Shown here: positions 1-8,980 of the stretch, piece after piece | Layout: every line of letters starts with the position of its first letter | How positions within the stretch are numbered: the first letter of the stretch is position 1 | Source of the DNA: Pseudoalteromonas rubra | Lineage (GTDB): Bacteria; Pseudomonadota; Gammaproteobacteria; Enterobacterales; Alteromonadaceae | Direction: 5' to 3' | Length of the DNA: 64,000 nucleotides | Assembly (NCBI RefSeq): GCF_001482385.1 | Contig: NZ_CP013611.1 | Location: 2,418,001-2,482,000 of the forward strand | Position numbers and translations under genes: made by a program | Notes under the pieces: model-generated | What the model saw: the letters and a program-made list of their open reading frames with translations, nothing else | Told to the model about the DNA's origin: nothing | Database searches by the model: none

Positions 1-2405
1 AGGCTGATCAGGTTGATCTCAGCATGAGATTTTGGTCCGCCAATGTCCTCATCGCGACTTTCCCAGTACGTACTGAGCCTGATTTTCAGGTCATCTTCGG
101 TCCCTGTCAGTTTAAATTTCCCGAACTCATCGGCTTCCGTTGCCAGGCGCAGTTGACTGGCAAAGTCTTGCTCTGTAATACCATGAAAATTGAGTGCTTC
201 CCTGTCAGCTGTCAGCCTGACCTGACTTTGCCAGGCGCCGAGGTTGTTACGCACGTCAGTAACACCATCAATGGTTGCCAGCAGCTGCTGAACCTCGCTG
301 GCATACGCCGACAATTGCGCCATATCCGGACCACTGAGTACAATTTGCACCGGATCATCATTACTCGACCCCCCTACCTCCGGTGTAAACAGCACCGTGA
401 CACCCGCCACACCTGCCAGCGCTTCGTTGAGGCCCGCTCTGAGCTCAGGCACATATTCATAGGCTAACTGCTCCCGTGCATGCTTTGGCACAAATAAGGC
501 CGAAAAGCCGACCAAATTCGGGTTTTCATTGAGTAATAGTTGTTCACTAATAGAACTGATTGCCCGGGGACTCTTTTTACCCACGTACATGGTCACGTTT
601 TCAAAGTATGGTTTGGTGGCCAGGTAATCCCCGGCACGTTCAGCCACCAGACGACTTTGGGCAAGCGTTGCATTAGGCCCCAGCTCAATCGTAATCGCCA
701 AATTGCGGCCATCCCCTTTTGGATAAAGCAGTGAAGGCAACGTGCTCATCAGCCCAATTGATATCACCCATACCAGTACGCTGCCAGCCACCCAGGCACC
801 GGCCTGACGGCGGCTACCCAGCGCAAACCGACCGAGCCAGCGCTGTAACGCCTGTCCAGCTGTCTGAGTCAATGTGTCAACCTGACTCATCTGTGTCTGT
901 TTGGCATCACGCAACAGATACTGCGACAAAGGAATGCAGATTAAAAAGGCTATCAGGTAACTCAGCACCAGACACAATACAGCGGTAATGGGAATAAGAC
1001 GGATGAATTTTCCATCCACGCCGCCAATTGCCATCATCGGCGCCATTGCCAAAATGGTAGTCAGCTGGCCAGAAAATGCTGGCATGGCATAGGTTTTAAC
1101 GGTTGCCAGCGCCGCGTCCTGAAAACGCAGCCGTTTGCGATGCAGGTTGTCGTGCATGCCTTCCATCACCAGAATGAACACATCAACCAGCATGCCCAGA
1201 GCCAGTACCATACCGATGATCATCATTGTATTCAGGGTATAACCGAATAGACCCAGGATCATAAGCGCGCCGAGAAACGTCAGTGGAATGGCTGCCCCCG
1301 CGATCAGTGCCTCCCGCCAGGTGAGTAACACCATCAGAATAATGAACACGGCCAGCATAGCCTGCCAGATATTGCCAAACACATTGGCAAACGACTCATC
1401 AATCAGAGCACTCTCATCACTGATGATCTGCACCTTCAAACCCTCCGGCCAGTACCCCTGCGTCTGATAGTCCGCCATGGCGGTTTTCACTTCATTGATC
1501 AAGGTAATGGTGTCAACGCCCGGGCGCTTTTTCACACCCAGTGACACCCCCTGTGTAAACGCCTCCCCCTGTTCGGAAAAGTAGGTTTCACTTTTCACTT
1601 TATCCAGCCCTTTATAAACCAGCGCCACTTCTTCCAGGCGCACTAAGCGGTTATCGCTAAGCCTGGCTACCGGCAATTGCTGCAACGTTTTGATATCATC
1701 AAAACGACCCGCAAGATAAAGACGGTGAATACGATTCCCATTGTCATACTCACCCCAGCTGGTATCCAGGTTGGCCTCTTCGATGCGCTGACGAACCAGA
1801 CTCGGCGATATTTTCAGCGATCTTAACCTGTCCGGTAACATCCGCACATGCACCACGGTTTCGCGATATCCGCCCTTATCAACCTTTTTCACCCCAGGCT
1901 TGGCCTCAAGGCGCTTTTCAATGGTTTTAACCACCCGACTGAAGCCAGTATCGTCCAGCGAGCCATACAACATAAATTCAATGACAGGCGTATCATTGAC
2001 CGACACTTGTTCGATCAGTGGCGTTTTCACTGCACTGGGGAACTCCGCCTTCCCCTCGTCTACCTTGGCCCTGAGGCGCTGCATTGCCTCGCTCATCGGT
2101 TCGTCAGACTTAAACTCCACCGCGATCACAGCGTAAGAAAATTGCGAGCCACTTTGCAGCTTTTTCAGCCCTTGTAAGCCATTAAGCGCATCTTCCAGCG
2201 GTTTAGTCACTTCCTTCTCAACCTGCTCGGCGGCGGCACCTGGCCATTCCACCGTGATAATAGCTTGAGGGATTTCCAGGTCTGGGTAATTTTCTTTCAG
2301 CATACCGGAGTAAGCCAGAACGCCACCCACCAGTAAAATCGCCAACAACAGCGTCGAGATGACTTTGTCGACAAACAGCTTATACGCCAATCCCTCCTTA
2401 TTCAT
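1..2405 (-). CDS. RND-family efflux pump, inner-membrane subunit (partial)
   Basis: This gene is cut by the left edge, so only about 800 N-terminal residues are present; the family is usually about 1030. It starts with an ATG that overlaps the end of the adaptor gene by 8 bases, which suggests translational coupling. Translation gives an N-terminal membrane helix (LLLAILLVGGVLAY), then a porter-domain segment with the family pattern NYPDLEIPQAIITVEWPGA. A block of helices follows around residues 335-480, then a second extracytoplasmic half. This is the AcrB/MexB/CzcA architecture: a proton-driven trimeric pump moving substrates from inner membrane or periplasm to an outer-membrane channel. 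The sequence looks closer to the HAE1-type drug pumps than to heavy-metal pumps, but the substrate cannot be read. No outer-membrane channel gene is visible here; it could lie beyond the edge or be TolC elsewhere. Confidence 0.92.
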   Translation of the reverse strand, partial: MNKEGLAYKLFVDKVISTLLLAILLVGGVLAYSGMLKENYPDLEIPQAIITVEWPGAAAEQVEKEVTKPLEDALNGLQGLKKLQSGSQFSYAVIAVEFKSDEPMSEAMQRLRAKVDEGKAEFPSAVKTPLIEQVSVNDTPVIEFMLYGSLDDTGFSRVVKTIEKRLEAKPGVKKVDKGGYRETVVHVRMLPDRLRSLKISPSLVRQRIEEANLDTSWGEYDNGNRIHRLYLAGRFDDIKTLQQLPVARLSDNRLVRLEEVALVYKGLDKVKSETYFSEQGEAFTQGVSLGVKKRPGVDTITLINEVKTAMADYQTQGYWPEGLKVQIISDESALIDESFANVFGNIWQAMLAVFIILMVLLTWREALIAGAAIPLTFLGALMILGLFGYTLNTMMIIGMVLALGMLVDVFILVMEGMHDNLHRKRLRFQDAALATVKTYAMPAFSGQLTTILAMAPMMAIGGVDGKFIRLIPITAVLCLVLSYLIAFLICIPLSQYLLRDAKQTQMSQVDTLTQTAGQALQRWLGRFALGSRRQAGAWVAGSVLVWVISIGLMSTLPSLLYPKGDGRNLAITIELGPNATLAQSRLVAERAGDYLATKPYFENVTMYVGKKSPRAISSISEQLLLNENPNLVGFSALFVPKHAREQLAYEYVPELRAGLNEALAGVAGVTVLFTPEVGGSSNDDPVQIVLSGPDMAQLSAYASEVQQLLATIDGVTDVRNNLGAWQSQVRLTADREALNFHGITEQDFASQLRLATEADEFGKFKLTGTEDDLKIRLSTYWESRDEDIGGPKSHAEINLIS

Positions 2406-3675
2406 GGGCAGCTCCGACAATGCGTATCTGGCTGCCGTGCACTAACAAGTGCTCACCATTCACCACCACACGCTGGCCCGCTTTTAGGCCAGCCACAACC
2501 TCAACCCGATAGAGGTCTTCAATGCCCGTTGCAATTGCTGTCAAATGCGCTTTGTTGTCTTGATTAACCACGTACACAAAAGGTTGATTATTGCGCATCA
2601 TCACTGCCTGATGGGGCACACTCAGGGCCTGTGGTTTCTCTGCAACGTTTATCCAGGCGCTCACGTGCATACCATCCTTAAGGGTATCGGCACCCTGAAA
2701 CGTATGTACTTTGACCTCAATGGCACGCTTGTTCAGGCTAATACTCGGGCTGACCGAAAAAATTTTGCCAAGACTGATATCCTGTGTGGTAAATCCACTA
2801 CGTGCGGCATTCAGCAGCTTCTCATTGCTCCAGCTCAGGTACACAGTTTGACCCTCAGCCAGCTTATCCGCTGCATAGTAGGGAACGTTGAGCGTGACTT
2901 CATACTGACTGGTATCGATCACCACCATAGCCGCATGCATTTCTCGTTCTTTATCTGACATAGCTGCCGCCGGACCTGCCCAATAATCCCCCTGACGAAT
3001 GTTGACGGCTCTGAGCTGGCCATCAAACGGTGCGAAAATACCGGTTTTCTCCAGGTTGACCTTGCCCTGATTCAGCTGGGCCTGTGCAGCCAATTTCTGA
3101 CTTCGGGCAGCAGCCAGTGCCGCTGATGCATTATTCATCGATTGCTGGGTGTTAAGCAGGTCGGTTTTTGCTGCCTCATAGCGCTCTTTGGAAATGAGCT
3201 CACGCGCCCACATAGATTCAGCACGCTGAAAGTTAGTTTGTGCAAGGTGATGATTATTTTGTGCCTGATGCAACTGTGCCTGAGCCTGTTCAATACCTAA
3301 TATGGCACTACGCAAAGACGCCTCATACCCTTTTACGGCTTCCGCGCCAGTACGCTCATCAATCCGCGCAAGCAACTGGCCAAAGCCCTCACCTGATTTA
3401 GGACCGCTGACAAAGCTGCCAGGGCGTAAACGATTGCCACTGTGATCATCCGCCAGAAACACCACTTTACCGCCACTTTCAAAGTTCAGGTATTCACGGC
3501 GGATCCCCTGCGCAATCCCCTCGGCAAATGCCCAGTCTCTTACCGCTTGATTGCTCACCGGGCTGACTTCAACGGCATAAACATCCGGCGTGCTCTGCGC
3601 ATAAACAGGCTGAACGAACCACAAACTCATCATCATGGTTGCAATAACTGGATACGATTTCACATTCACTCTCAC
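2398..3675 (-). CDS. RND efflux periplasmic adaptor subunit (membrane fusion protein)
   Basis: A 425-residue adaptor of the HlyD/AcrA type that bridges an RND pump and an outer-membrane channel. An N-terminal signal peptide ends near VQPVYAQS. The middle holds the long Gln/Ala-rich alpha-helical hairpin (about residues 120-210), flanked by the two lipoyl halves; the second contains GIFAPFDGQLRAVNIRQGDY. A beta-barrel and membrane-proximal domain follow. There is no lipobox Cys, so it is probably anchored by the signal sequence or soluble. The start is a GTG with a poor ribosome site; internal ATGs at residues 14-16 would cut into the signal peptide, so I kept the GTG. The pump gene begins inside its stop codon region. 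A 20-bp operator-like palindrome sits 31 bases upstream of the start, so a TetR-family repressor probably controls the pair. Confidence 0.9.
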   Translation of the reverse strand: MRVNVKSYPVIATMMMSLWFVQPVYAQSTPDVYAVEVSPVSNQAVRDWAFAEGIAQGIRREYLNFESGGKVVFLADDHSGNRLRPGSFVSGPKSGEGFGQLLARIDERTGAEAVKGYEASLRSAILGIEQAQAQLHQAQNNHHLAQTNFQRAESMWARELISKERYEAAKTDLLNTQQSMNNASAALAAARSQKLAAQAQLNQGKVNLEKTGIFAPFDGQLRAVNIRQGDYWAGPAAAMSDKEREMHAAMVVIDTSQYEVTLNVPYYAADKLAEGQTVYLSWSNEKLLNAARSGFTTQDISLGKIFSVSPSISLNKRAIEVKVHTFQGADTLKDGMHVSAWINVAEKPQALSVPHQAVMMRNNQPFVYVVNQDNKAHLTAIATGIEDLYRVEVVAGLKAGQRVVVNGEHLLVHGSQIRIVGAAHE

Positions 3676-3705
3676 TTACATACCAACTGGAATGCTTGAA
3701 TTATA

Positions 3706-3725
3706 TACATACCGGAACGTATGTA
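3706..3725. promoter_or_regulatory. TetR/AcrR-like operator palindrome
   Basis: TACATACCGGAACGTATGTA has two perfect 7-base arms (TACATAC / GTATGTA) around a 6-base centre. The same half-site is found in the known AcrR operator of enterobacteria. It lies just upstream of the efflux adaptor gene, and a further half-site (TACATACC) occurs at about 3678-3684. No TetR-family gene is present in the window, so the regulator would be encoded elsewhere. Confidence 0.6.
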
Positions 3726-3800
3726 AAATGATTTTGTGTGTTATGTACGCGCCTCACACGGATAAACGCGCTCCACATTGAAATGTAAACAGGCAGCATT

Positions 3801-3816
3801 AGAGTGAAGACTCTAT
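3801..3816. promoter_or_regulatory. Shared promoter motif, copy 1
   Basis: AGAGTGAAGACTCTAT contains the inverted repeat GAGT-GAAG-ACTC. An identical 16-base string lies upstream of the exported-protein gene on the other strand (9196-9211). Both copies are followed, in the direction of their gene, by ACATTTAAATCC (3866-3877 here). This suggests one regulator for the two genes. The regulator is not identified. Confidence 0.4.
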
Positions 3817-3935
3817 CAATAACGAGATAAGGCACTGATATTAATAAACAAAAAAACAACTCCGGACATTTAAATCCACACTCTCTCCATAATTATATGG
3901 GTATAATAAAGCCCCCTTCTTTATACGAATAAATT

Positions 3936-5873
3936 ATGCGCAAGATACTCTTAAGCCTGAGCATATTGGGTGCTCTTACTGCCTGTGGCGATCAGGAATC
4001 ACACAGCATTGTTCAACCCACATCGAATGATGAGGCCACGCAACCCGTTGCCAACGTGCGTTTGGACAGTCTTAGCAACCCGCAGCAAACAGTTTTGCAG
4101 CCCGGACAGCCACTGCAACTGGATTACACTATCCACAGTACCTTATTGGAAACACAACACGTGGGTGTCACCTTTATGGCCATTGCTCAGGACAAAGTGG
4201 CGCAACTGGACAGTGAGGTAGAACCACAAGGCTATGACCTAGGTACCCATTATGTTCCTCAACTATCCGACGGTGAGCACACCTTTACAGCCGAGCTGAT
4301 GCTGCCCAATGAAGACATGCCAAGCGGGGACTATCTGATCGCCGCCTACGTTGACAGCGCCCAGAGTATCGAAAATGAAGCCGACCTCAGCGATAACCGC
4401 TCTCGCAATGTTGACCAGGGAGATCTGACCACCTATGCTCAGATCAGCATAGACAGCACCTATTATCATGACTTTGTCATGGACACCCTTGTGGTCGGTG
4501 ACGGTTTTGCCATGTTCCCGGATAAAGGCAAACGTGAGATCACCTCTCAGGGTGCGCCCGAGCACAAACGTTCTGACATCATCGGCCATTTTGATGCCAG
4601 TAAATTTGGTCACCTGGTCAGCGATGCCAGAGTCACCGCCACACTGAACGTTGCCGGGACCGACTTTGATGCACATTTTTGGCAAGAAGGGCAGGACAAA
4701 TATGCTGACAGTATGCTGATCAAGTTTGCCGACCATACGCAAAGTCATTATTTCCCTTACGATATCGCTATCAATGGTGTACTCCTGGATAAACTGCAGC
4801 AAAGTTATGACAGCAATGCAGAAGAGAACACCTTTGAGCTGACGCTCACGTTGCACGATCTGTCGACGCATTCTGAAGCAAATAGTGAGAACAACAGTCT
4901 CACCATCACAGTGCCCTACTCCCTGTACGATCAACAGCAGCCCGATCAGAGCTGGCTGGACGATCATGATCTCACGGCCCCGGCAACGGTGAGTACACCA
5001 GCAGTCAGCCAAAAGGCCGCTAATTACGCGCTAAACACAGACTCGCAGGGGATCTCCGGGCTGCTGAGTAACAGTGACACGCTCTGGGCATTTGAAATTT
5101 TTAGTAATACGTATGGTGATAAGTCTAAAGTTGCGATCGTGCCCTCCTTCTTGTCCTGGGTGTTACTCCAGTCCTCCAATGGTGGCCTGGCATGGACCGT
5201 CGCCTCTGGTGGTTTTGACTTGTATATGTTCGATAAAAGCACCGATCTGTTTTCCGCCGGTGCGTCAGGCATCGCCTCCGGTGCAGACGGCACTGTGACC
5301 TATTCAATGGGGGTGTCTCTGCTGGGCAACAGCCTGATCAAAGAGGGCGATACCGTCTCTGCCCTGGATGAATCCTATGGTTATGATTGGGAAGAAGAAC
5401 AGAAGCTGTTCTCGACCACCTTTACGATTGTGATTGTCCCGGTCTCTGTATCTGCCGGCGTAAAAGGTTCTGTCGGTGTAAATACCGACCTCAAATACGA
5501 AGATCAAAAGTTCAGCATTGGGGGTGACGTACTCACGGCGAGCCTGGACGCCTACGCCACTGCGGGGATCGATCTGCTGGTTGCGAGCGGCGGGATTGGT
5601 GTAGACTTCCTGATCATCTCAGACACTTTATCAGCCGAAGCCTATGTCGATATCAGCAAAGCAATTTCTGACTCTGAAATTGGTTACGGCATTGATGTCA
5701 GCAACCACATGAAAGCGATTGAAGGTGAGTTCTACCTGTGGGTGAAATACCCGGGATATGAGTTCTGCTGCTCATTCCCAACTAAAACGGCCACCAAAAC
5801 TTTGTATAATACTGGCGCCTTGTATAATAAAACCTGGCAAATGCTGGATTATAGCGACAGCTTTAAGTTTTGA
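3936..5873 (+). CDS. Large lipoprotein of unknown function
   Basis: A 645-residue protein with a lipoprotein signal peptide: MRKILLSLSILGALTAC, lipobox LTAC with the acylated Cys at residue 17. No +2 Asp is present, so it should be sorted to the outer membrane. Residues 40-330 show two or three beta-rich segments built like CARDB/Ig-type folds (patterns such as LQPGQPLQLDYTI and DGEHTFTAELMLP, plus SENNSLTITVPY). Residues 370-620 are Gly/Ser-rich and hydrophobic, with runs like VSAGVKGSVGVNTDLKYE that look like a beta-structured C-terminal domain. I do not recognise a family. The stop codon overlaps the start of the next gene, so the two are very likely co-translated and may act together at the cell surface. 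Confidence 0.8.
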   Translation: MRKILLSLSILGALTACGDQESHSIVQPTSNDEATQPVANVRLDSLSNPQQTVLQPGQPLQLDYTIHSTLLETQHVGVTFMAIAQDKVAQLDSEVEPQGYDLGTHYVPQLSDGEHTFTAELMLPNEDMPSGDYLIAAYVDSAQSIENEADLSDNRSRNVDQGDLTTYAQISIDSTYYHDFVMDTLVVGDGFAMFPDKGKREITSQGAPEHKRSDIIGHFDASKFGHLVSDARVTATLNVAGTDFDAHFWQEGQDKYADSMLIKFADHTQSHYFPYDIAINGVLLDKLQQSYDSNAEENTFELTLTLHDLSTHSEANSENNSLTITVPYSLYDQQQPDQSWLDDHDLTAPATVSTPAVSQKAANYALNTDSQGISGLLSNSDTLWAFEIFSNTYGDKSKVAIVPSFLSWVLLQSSNGGLAWTVASGGFDLYMFDKSTDLFSAGASGIASGADGTVTYSMGVSLLGNSLIKEGDTVSALDESYGYDWEEEQKLFSTTFTIVIVPVSVSAGVKGSVGVNTDLKYEDQKFSIGGDVLTASLDAYATAGIDLLVASGGIGVDFLIISDTLSAEAYVDISKAISDSEIGYGIDVSNHMKAIEGEFYLWVKYPGYEFCCSFPTKTATKTLYNTGALYNKTWQMLDYSDSFKF

Positions 5874-7603
5874 TGATGACAACCATGACGATTGCACGTT
5901 TTCTTCTCGCCTGTGCGCTGCCTCTGGGCAGCCTGCAGGCGCAGACGCAATGCACCTTCTGGGGCGACTTTAAGACCGTCGCCGAAACCAATATGCTGAC
6001 GCTCAATCAGCCAAGCAGTAATCATCTCACGCTGGACGGCCAACTGGTGTATCGCCCTCTGATGCGCACTGAAAAGTACTATTGGCTGGGCCTGCAACTG
6101 GTGAAACCTACACTGCGGCTTGACCAGCAAGCGGTTGAAGCCACCCTGTATAGCGTACCCTTTGCGGTGAAAATACATGCCCAGACCAAGCAACTGATGG
6201 CACATCACTTTGCCGGTAAGCTCAAAAGTGCAGATCAGCAAAAGCTACTGGCGATTTATCAAAGCCTGCACAGCGAACACCTGCAATCGCTGGACTTGTC
6301 CGTGCCCAGCACACAGCAAGAACAAGACAATTTGGGACAATATCAGGTGGTCTACAGCCGCAACGCAGATCACTCCATCCGTCGCGCCAAACTGGCCTAT
6401 CTAAGCACCAAGGCCAGTGCAAACTTGCTCGAATTCAGACTCCCGCAAGTCCGGGCAGATCAGTTTACACTCACATTAGACAAGTGTGGCTTAACCCGGC
6501 TCAGCGGACAAAATCATACCCAGGTTGAAAGCAAGCAAGGCGACATCCGAATTGACGTAAAGCAACAGATCCAGTTCCGTTATAACCCAACCCCCATCCC
6601 GGCCACTACTTTGCTATTAACACTGGGCGATGACCCGACCCTGTGGCCGCAGCTCAGCGAAGCACAACTCTATCCCAGGCCACCCGCACAACCGTTAAAA
6701 GATGCCCAGCAGTTCGTTACCTTGTTGCAATCTCAAGATATCAGCACATTGAGCTCAGATGCACTGGCTCAACTACTGTATGACAACCAAATTTACCTCG
6801 GGGCGCTGAAAGCACTGATCAAATCACAGAGCCTGTCTGATCAGGCATTGAAGCGTTTGTTTATGATGGTTGGCAAAAACGATTCAATCTACGCACATCA
6901 GTTACTGGTGGATGTGTATTTAGACCCGGAAATACAAGGTAAGCAACGCTTCAGAAGCCTGATGGGTCTGAAATATGCGCAGCAACCACTCAACCCTGAA
7001 TTAGTCGAGCTGGTCATGGAATCCGCTCGCCAAACGGGCAACGGGGAACAACGCCGTCTGAGTAACAGCGCCATGATGGTACTGGGTGTTATTGCGCACA
7101 ATCAGCAAGGCAGTGAATTCGCCAGCGATGTTGCGCAGCGCCTGACGCAACAGCTAAGACAGACCTCACACAGCCACCGTCAGGTCAGCCTGCTGGCTGC
7201 GCTCGGCAACAGCGGTGATGCAAGCCAGCAACAGTATATTGCCCCCTTTTTGCAAGCCAGTGAACCCAGACTGAGACAACAAGCCGCCGAGTCTTTGGGT
7301 AAAATGCCTAACCCACAGAGTCTCGATTACCTGACGACTCAACTCTCTCAGGAGCAAGATCAAGAGACTCAGGCAGCGCTACTCAAAGCCATTGGCAACA
7401 ACGAGCTCACCAGTAAGCAGGTCGATGGTCTATTCAGCTATAGTCAATCTCAGCCTCAGACAGTGCGACTGGCTGCGGTCGCGGCGTTGGCACAACAAAC
7501 CAAAGCCAACCCGGCGCTCAAGCCACGCCTCAAAGCGCTGGTGAAAAAAGAAAAAGATCAGCAAGTCCTGCGCGCGCTGATGCAAGCCATCTACTCACAC
7601 TAA
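5870..7603 (+). CDS. Exported HEAT-repeat protein
   Basis: A 577-residue protein with a signal peptide (IARFLLACALPLGSLQAQ), hence periplasmic or outer-surface. The N-terminal 220 residues are beta-rich and reminiscent of the vitellogenin/lipid-transport N-terminal fold (FWGDFKTVAETN, then LDGQLVYRPL), but that likeness is weak. From about residue 280 to the end it consists of alpha-helical repeats of about 30-35 residues, of HEAT type (for example QQYIAPFLQASEPRLRQQAAESLGKMPNPQSLDYL). Such repeats are protein-binding scaffolds. Translation starts within the stop codon of the upstream lipoprotein; several Met codons at the beginning (MMMTTM) leave the exact start open. The strict pairing suggests a two-component envelope assembly. 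Function unknown. Confidence 0.8.
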   Translation: MMMTTMTIARFLLACALPLGSLQAQTQCTFWGDFKTVAETNMLTLNQPSSNHLTLDGQLVYRPLMRTEKYYWLGLQLVKPTLRLDQQAVEATLYSVPFAVKIHAQTKQLMAHHFAGKLKSADQQKLLAIYQSLHSEHLQSLDLSVPSTQQEQDNLGQYQVVYSRNADHSIRRAKLAYLSTKASANLLEFRLPQVRADQFTLTLDKCGLTRLSGQNHTQVESKQGDIRIDVKQQIQFRYNPTPIPATTLLLTLGDDPTLWPQLSEAQLYPRPPAQPLKDAQQFVTLLQSQDISTLSSDALAQLLYDNQIYLGALKALIKSQSLSDQALKRLFMMVGKNDSIYAHQLLVDVYLDPEIQGKQRFRSLMGLKYAQQPLNPELVELVMESARQTGNGEQRRLSNSAMMVLGVIAHNQQGSEFASDVAQRLTQQLRQTSHSHRQVSLLAALGNSGDASQQQYIAPFLQASEPRLRQQAAESLGKMPNPQSLDYLTTQLSQEQDQETQAALLKAIGNNELTSKQVDGLFSYSQSQPQTVRLAAVAALAQQTKANPALKPRLKALVKKEKDQQVLRALMQAIYSH

Positions 7604-7644
7604 TACCAATTTGCTTAATTAAGTGTTCTATTTGACATTGGTAT
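7603..7644. repeat. Inverted repeat AATACCAAT...ATTGGTAT
   Basis: ATACCAAT (7603-7610) pairs perfectly with ATTGGTAT (7637-7644) across a 26-base AT-rich centre, directly after the HEAT-repeat gene's stop codon. From memory, very similar short elements are scattered in many copies through Pseudoalteromonas and related genomes, usually between genes. It could be a MITE-like or REP-like repeat, or simply the terminator of the gene before it. Confidence 0.45.
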
Positions 7645-7666
7645 AATTACTCAGCGACGGAAACAA

Positions 7667-7692
7667 GCGAGCCTGCACTATGGCAGGCTCGC
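7667..7692. terminator. Strong hairpin between convergent genes
   Basis: GCGAGCCTGC and GCAGGCTCGC form a perfect 10-bp stem with a 6-base loop. There is no clear T-tract on the plus strand and only TTGTTTCC on the minus strand. It may end transcription of the HEAT-repeat gene in part, or be a stability element. Confidence 0.4.
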
Positions 7693-7700
7693 GGGAGAAT

Positions 7701-7728
7701 AAAAAAACCGGTCTAGTCCATTAGACCG
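7701..7728 (-). terminator. Rho-independent terminator of the exported-protein gene
   Basis: On the minus strand CGGTCTA-ATGGAC-TAGACCG is followed by GTTTTTTTATT. This is a classical stem and T-tract, about 60 bases downstream of the stop codon at 7787. Confidence 0.75.
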
Positions 7729-7786
7729 TAACCTACTCAACGGGTTGTGAGCTTAAGAAGTGAGGCAATAGACACGCTACTGACGC

Positions 7787-8980
7787 TTATCTTGGCTCGA
7801 TAGTTAAGGGAGATAAGGTGATTTTTGCGTTGTTGCTGGCACCCATATAACCGCTGTAATTCTGACCTTCAAATAAGGTATAGAACACATCGACGTAGTC
7901 ATCGTCATTGCTGAACCAATGATCTGGCATGGCTTTAATCAACTGATTGGTCAGCTGTGGGATGATCGCATAACCCTGTACATTCGGATCCGGTATAGTG
8001 CGCATCACCTGCGTCACAATATCTAAAAAGGTCGTCGCTAAATCTTTGTAATTGGTGTTGTCATCCTGCTCCATCAGCAGCACGTCAGCAGCCTGCCAGC
8101 GATAACGCTCCCAGTGGATAAGGATTTGGTTAGGAGTGTAGTCTGTACCATCATGGTCCAGGTAGGGCATATCAACGATATCCAGTACGGGTTCGTCACG
8201 TGATGGGCTCACCCCGGTGACAATCCCATACACTTCTGCTTTACCCAGCACCCAGGGTTCCTGATCATTATTAAGGCGAATACGCTTTAAAACACTGGTC
8301 GAGATCGCGTCAGACTGAATACGCACCTCATTGGTTTGCAACATGTCCTGTGCAAAACGCTCAACGGTCTGGGTCTGTCTGGCACGGCTGAAAATGTCCT
8401 GCATCACCGCTAATCCTTCGCGTCGCACCTGCTGTTGATCCAACTCCAGGACCAGCACCGGACGCTGTGGCATTTGCTGCGCATCCAGCAAGTGTAGCTG
8501 GCCTTCGCTGTCATAAGCTTCAACATGGATCCAGGTTTTATCATCGCCTTTAGGAGCAAAGGCGATCAGAGGCGTTTCACCTTCCTGCCATTGGTTCAGC
8601 ATAGTGTCAGATGCCAGACGCAATTGATATAAATTGCTGTCGCTTTGTGGCAACCCTTTTAATACCCGTGTCTGTGTACTTGCCTGACCAATCAGTGACT
8701 GTGCCTGAGCAGATACGCCCATTTCCTGCACAGTGAGGCGAGACTGGCTCGCCAGGGTTGACTGCCAGCTCGGACCTTGCTGTGCCAGTTCCTGAGCCAG
8801 TGATTTCGCCATCACTTTTTTGATGTCACTGACCTGAAAAGCCTGCGGGTTAAAACGGTCAATCTGCGTCAGTGGTGCTGCCAGATTATTCACAGCGTCA
8901 ATCGGGGCTGCGGTTGCATTTGCCGCTGCACTCAGGCTCAAAGCCAGTGCAGATAAGGTCATCTGAGATATGCGTTTCAT
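7787..8980 (-). CDS. Exported protein of unknown function (DUF3103-like)
   Basis: A 397-residue protein when started at the ATG at 8980, which has a good ribosome site (CTGGAGAA) and begins a clear signal peptide (MKRISQMTLSALALSLSAAANATA). The open frame extends 32 codons further upstream, but those would precede the signal peptide. The mature part has a Gln-rich helical N-terminal third, then beta-rich segments and acidic stretches such as DDDYVDVFYTLFEGQNYSGY. It resembles the exported DUF3103 proteins of Vibrio and Pseudoalteromonas as I remember them; that assignment is tentative. It shares two promoter motifs with the lipoprotein gene at 3936. It is expected in the periplasm or secreted. 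Confidence 0.75.
   Translation of the reverse strand: MKRISQMTLSALALSLSAAANATAAPIDAVNNLAAPLTQIDRFNPQAFQVSDIKKVMAKSLAQELAQQGPSWQSTLASQSRLTVQEMGVSAQAQSLIGQASTQTRVLKGLPQSDSNLYQLRLASDTMLNQWQEGETPLIAFAPKGDDKTWIHVEAYDSEGQLHLLDAQQMPQRPVLVLELDQQQVRREGLAVMQDIFSRARQTQTVERFAQDMLQTNEVRIQSDAISTSVLKRIRLNNDQEPWVLGKAEVYGIVTGVSPSRDEPVLDIVDMPYLDHDGTDYTPNQILIHWERYRWQAADVLLMEQDDNTNYKDLATTFLDIVTQVMRTIPDPNVQGYAIIPQLTNQLIKAMPDHWFSNDDDYVDVFYTLFEGQNYSGYMGASNNAKITLSPLTIEPR

Noticed and set aside
4263..5012. 249-codon open frame on the minus strand inside the lipoprotein gene
   Set aside because: It is antisense to a gene with a clear lipoprotein signal and coupled downstream gene; its composition looks like a shadow frame and has no ribosome site.
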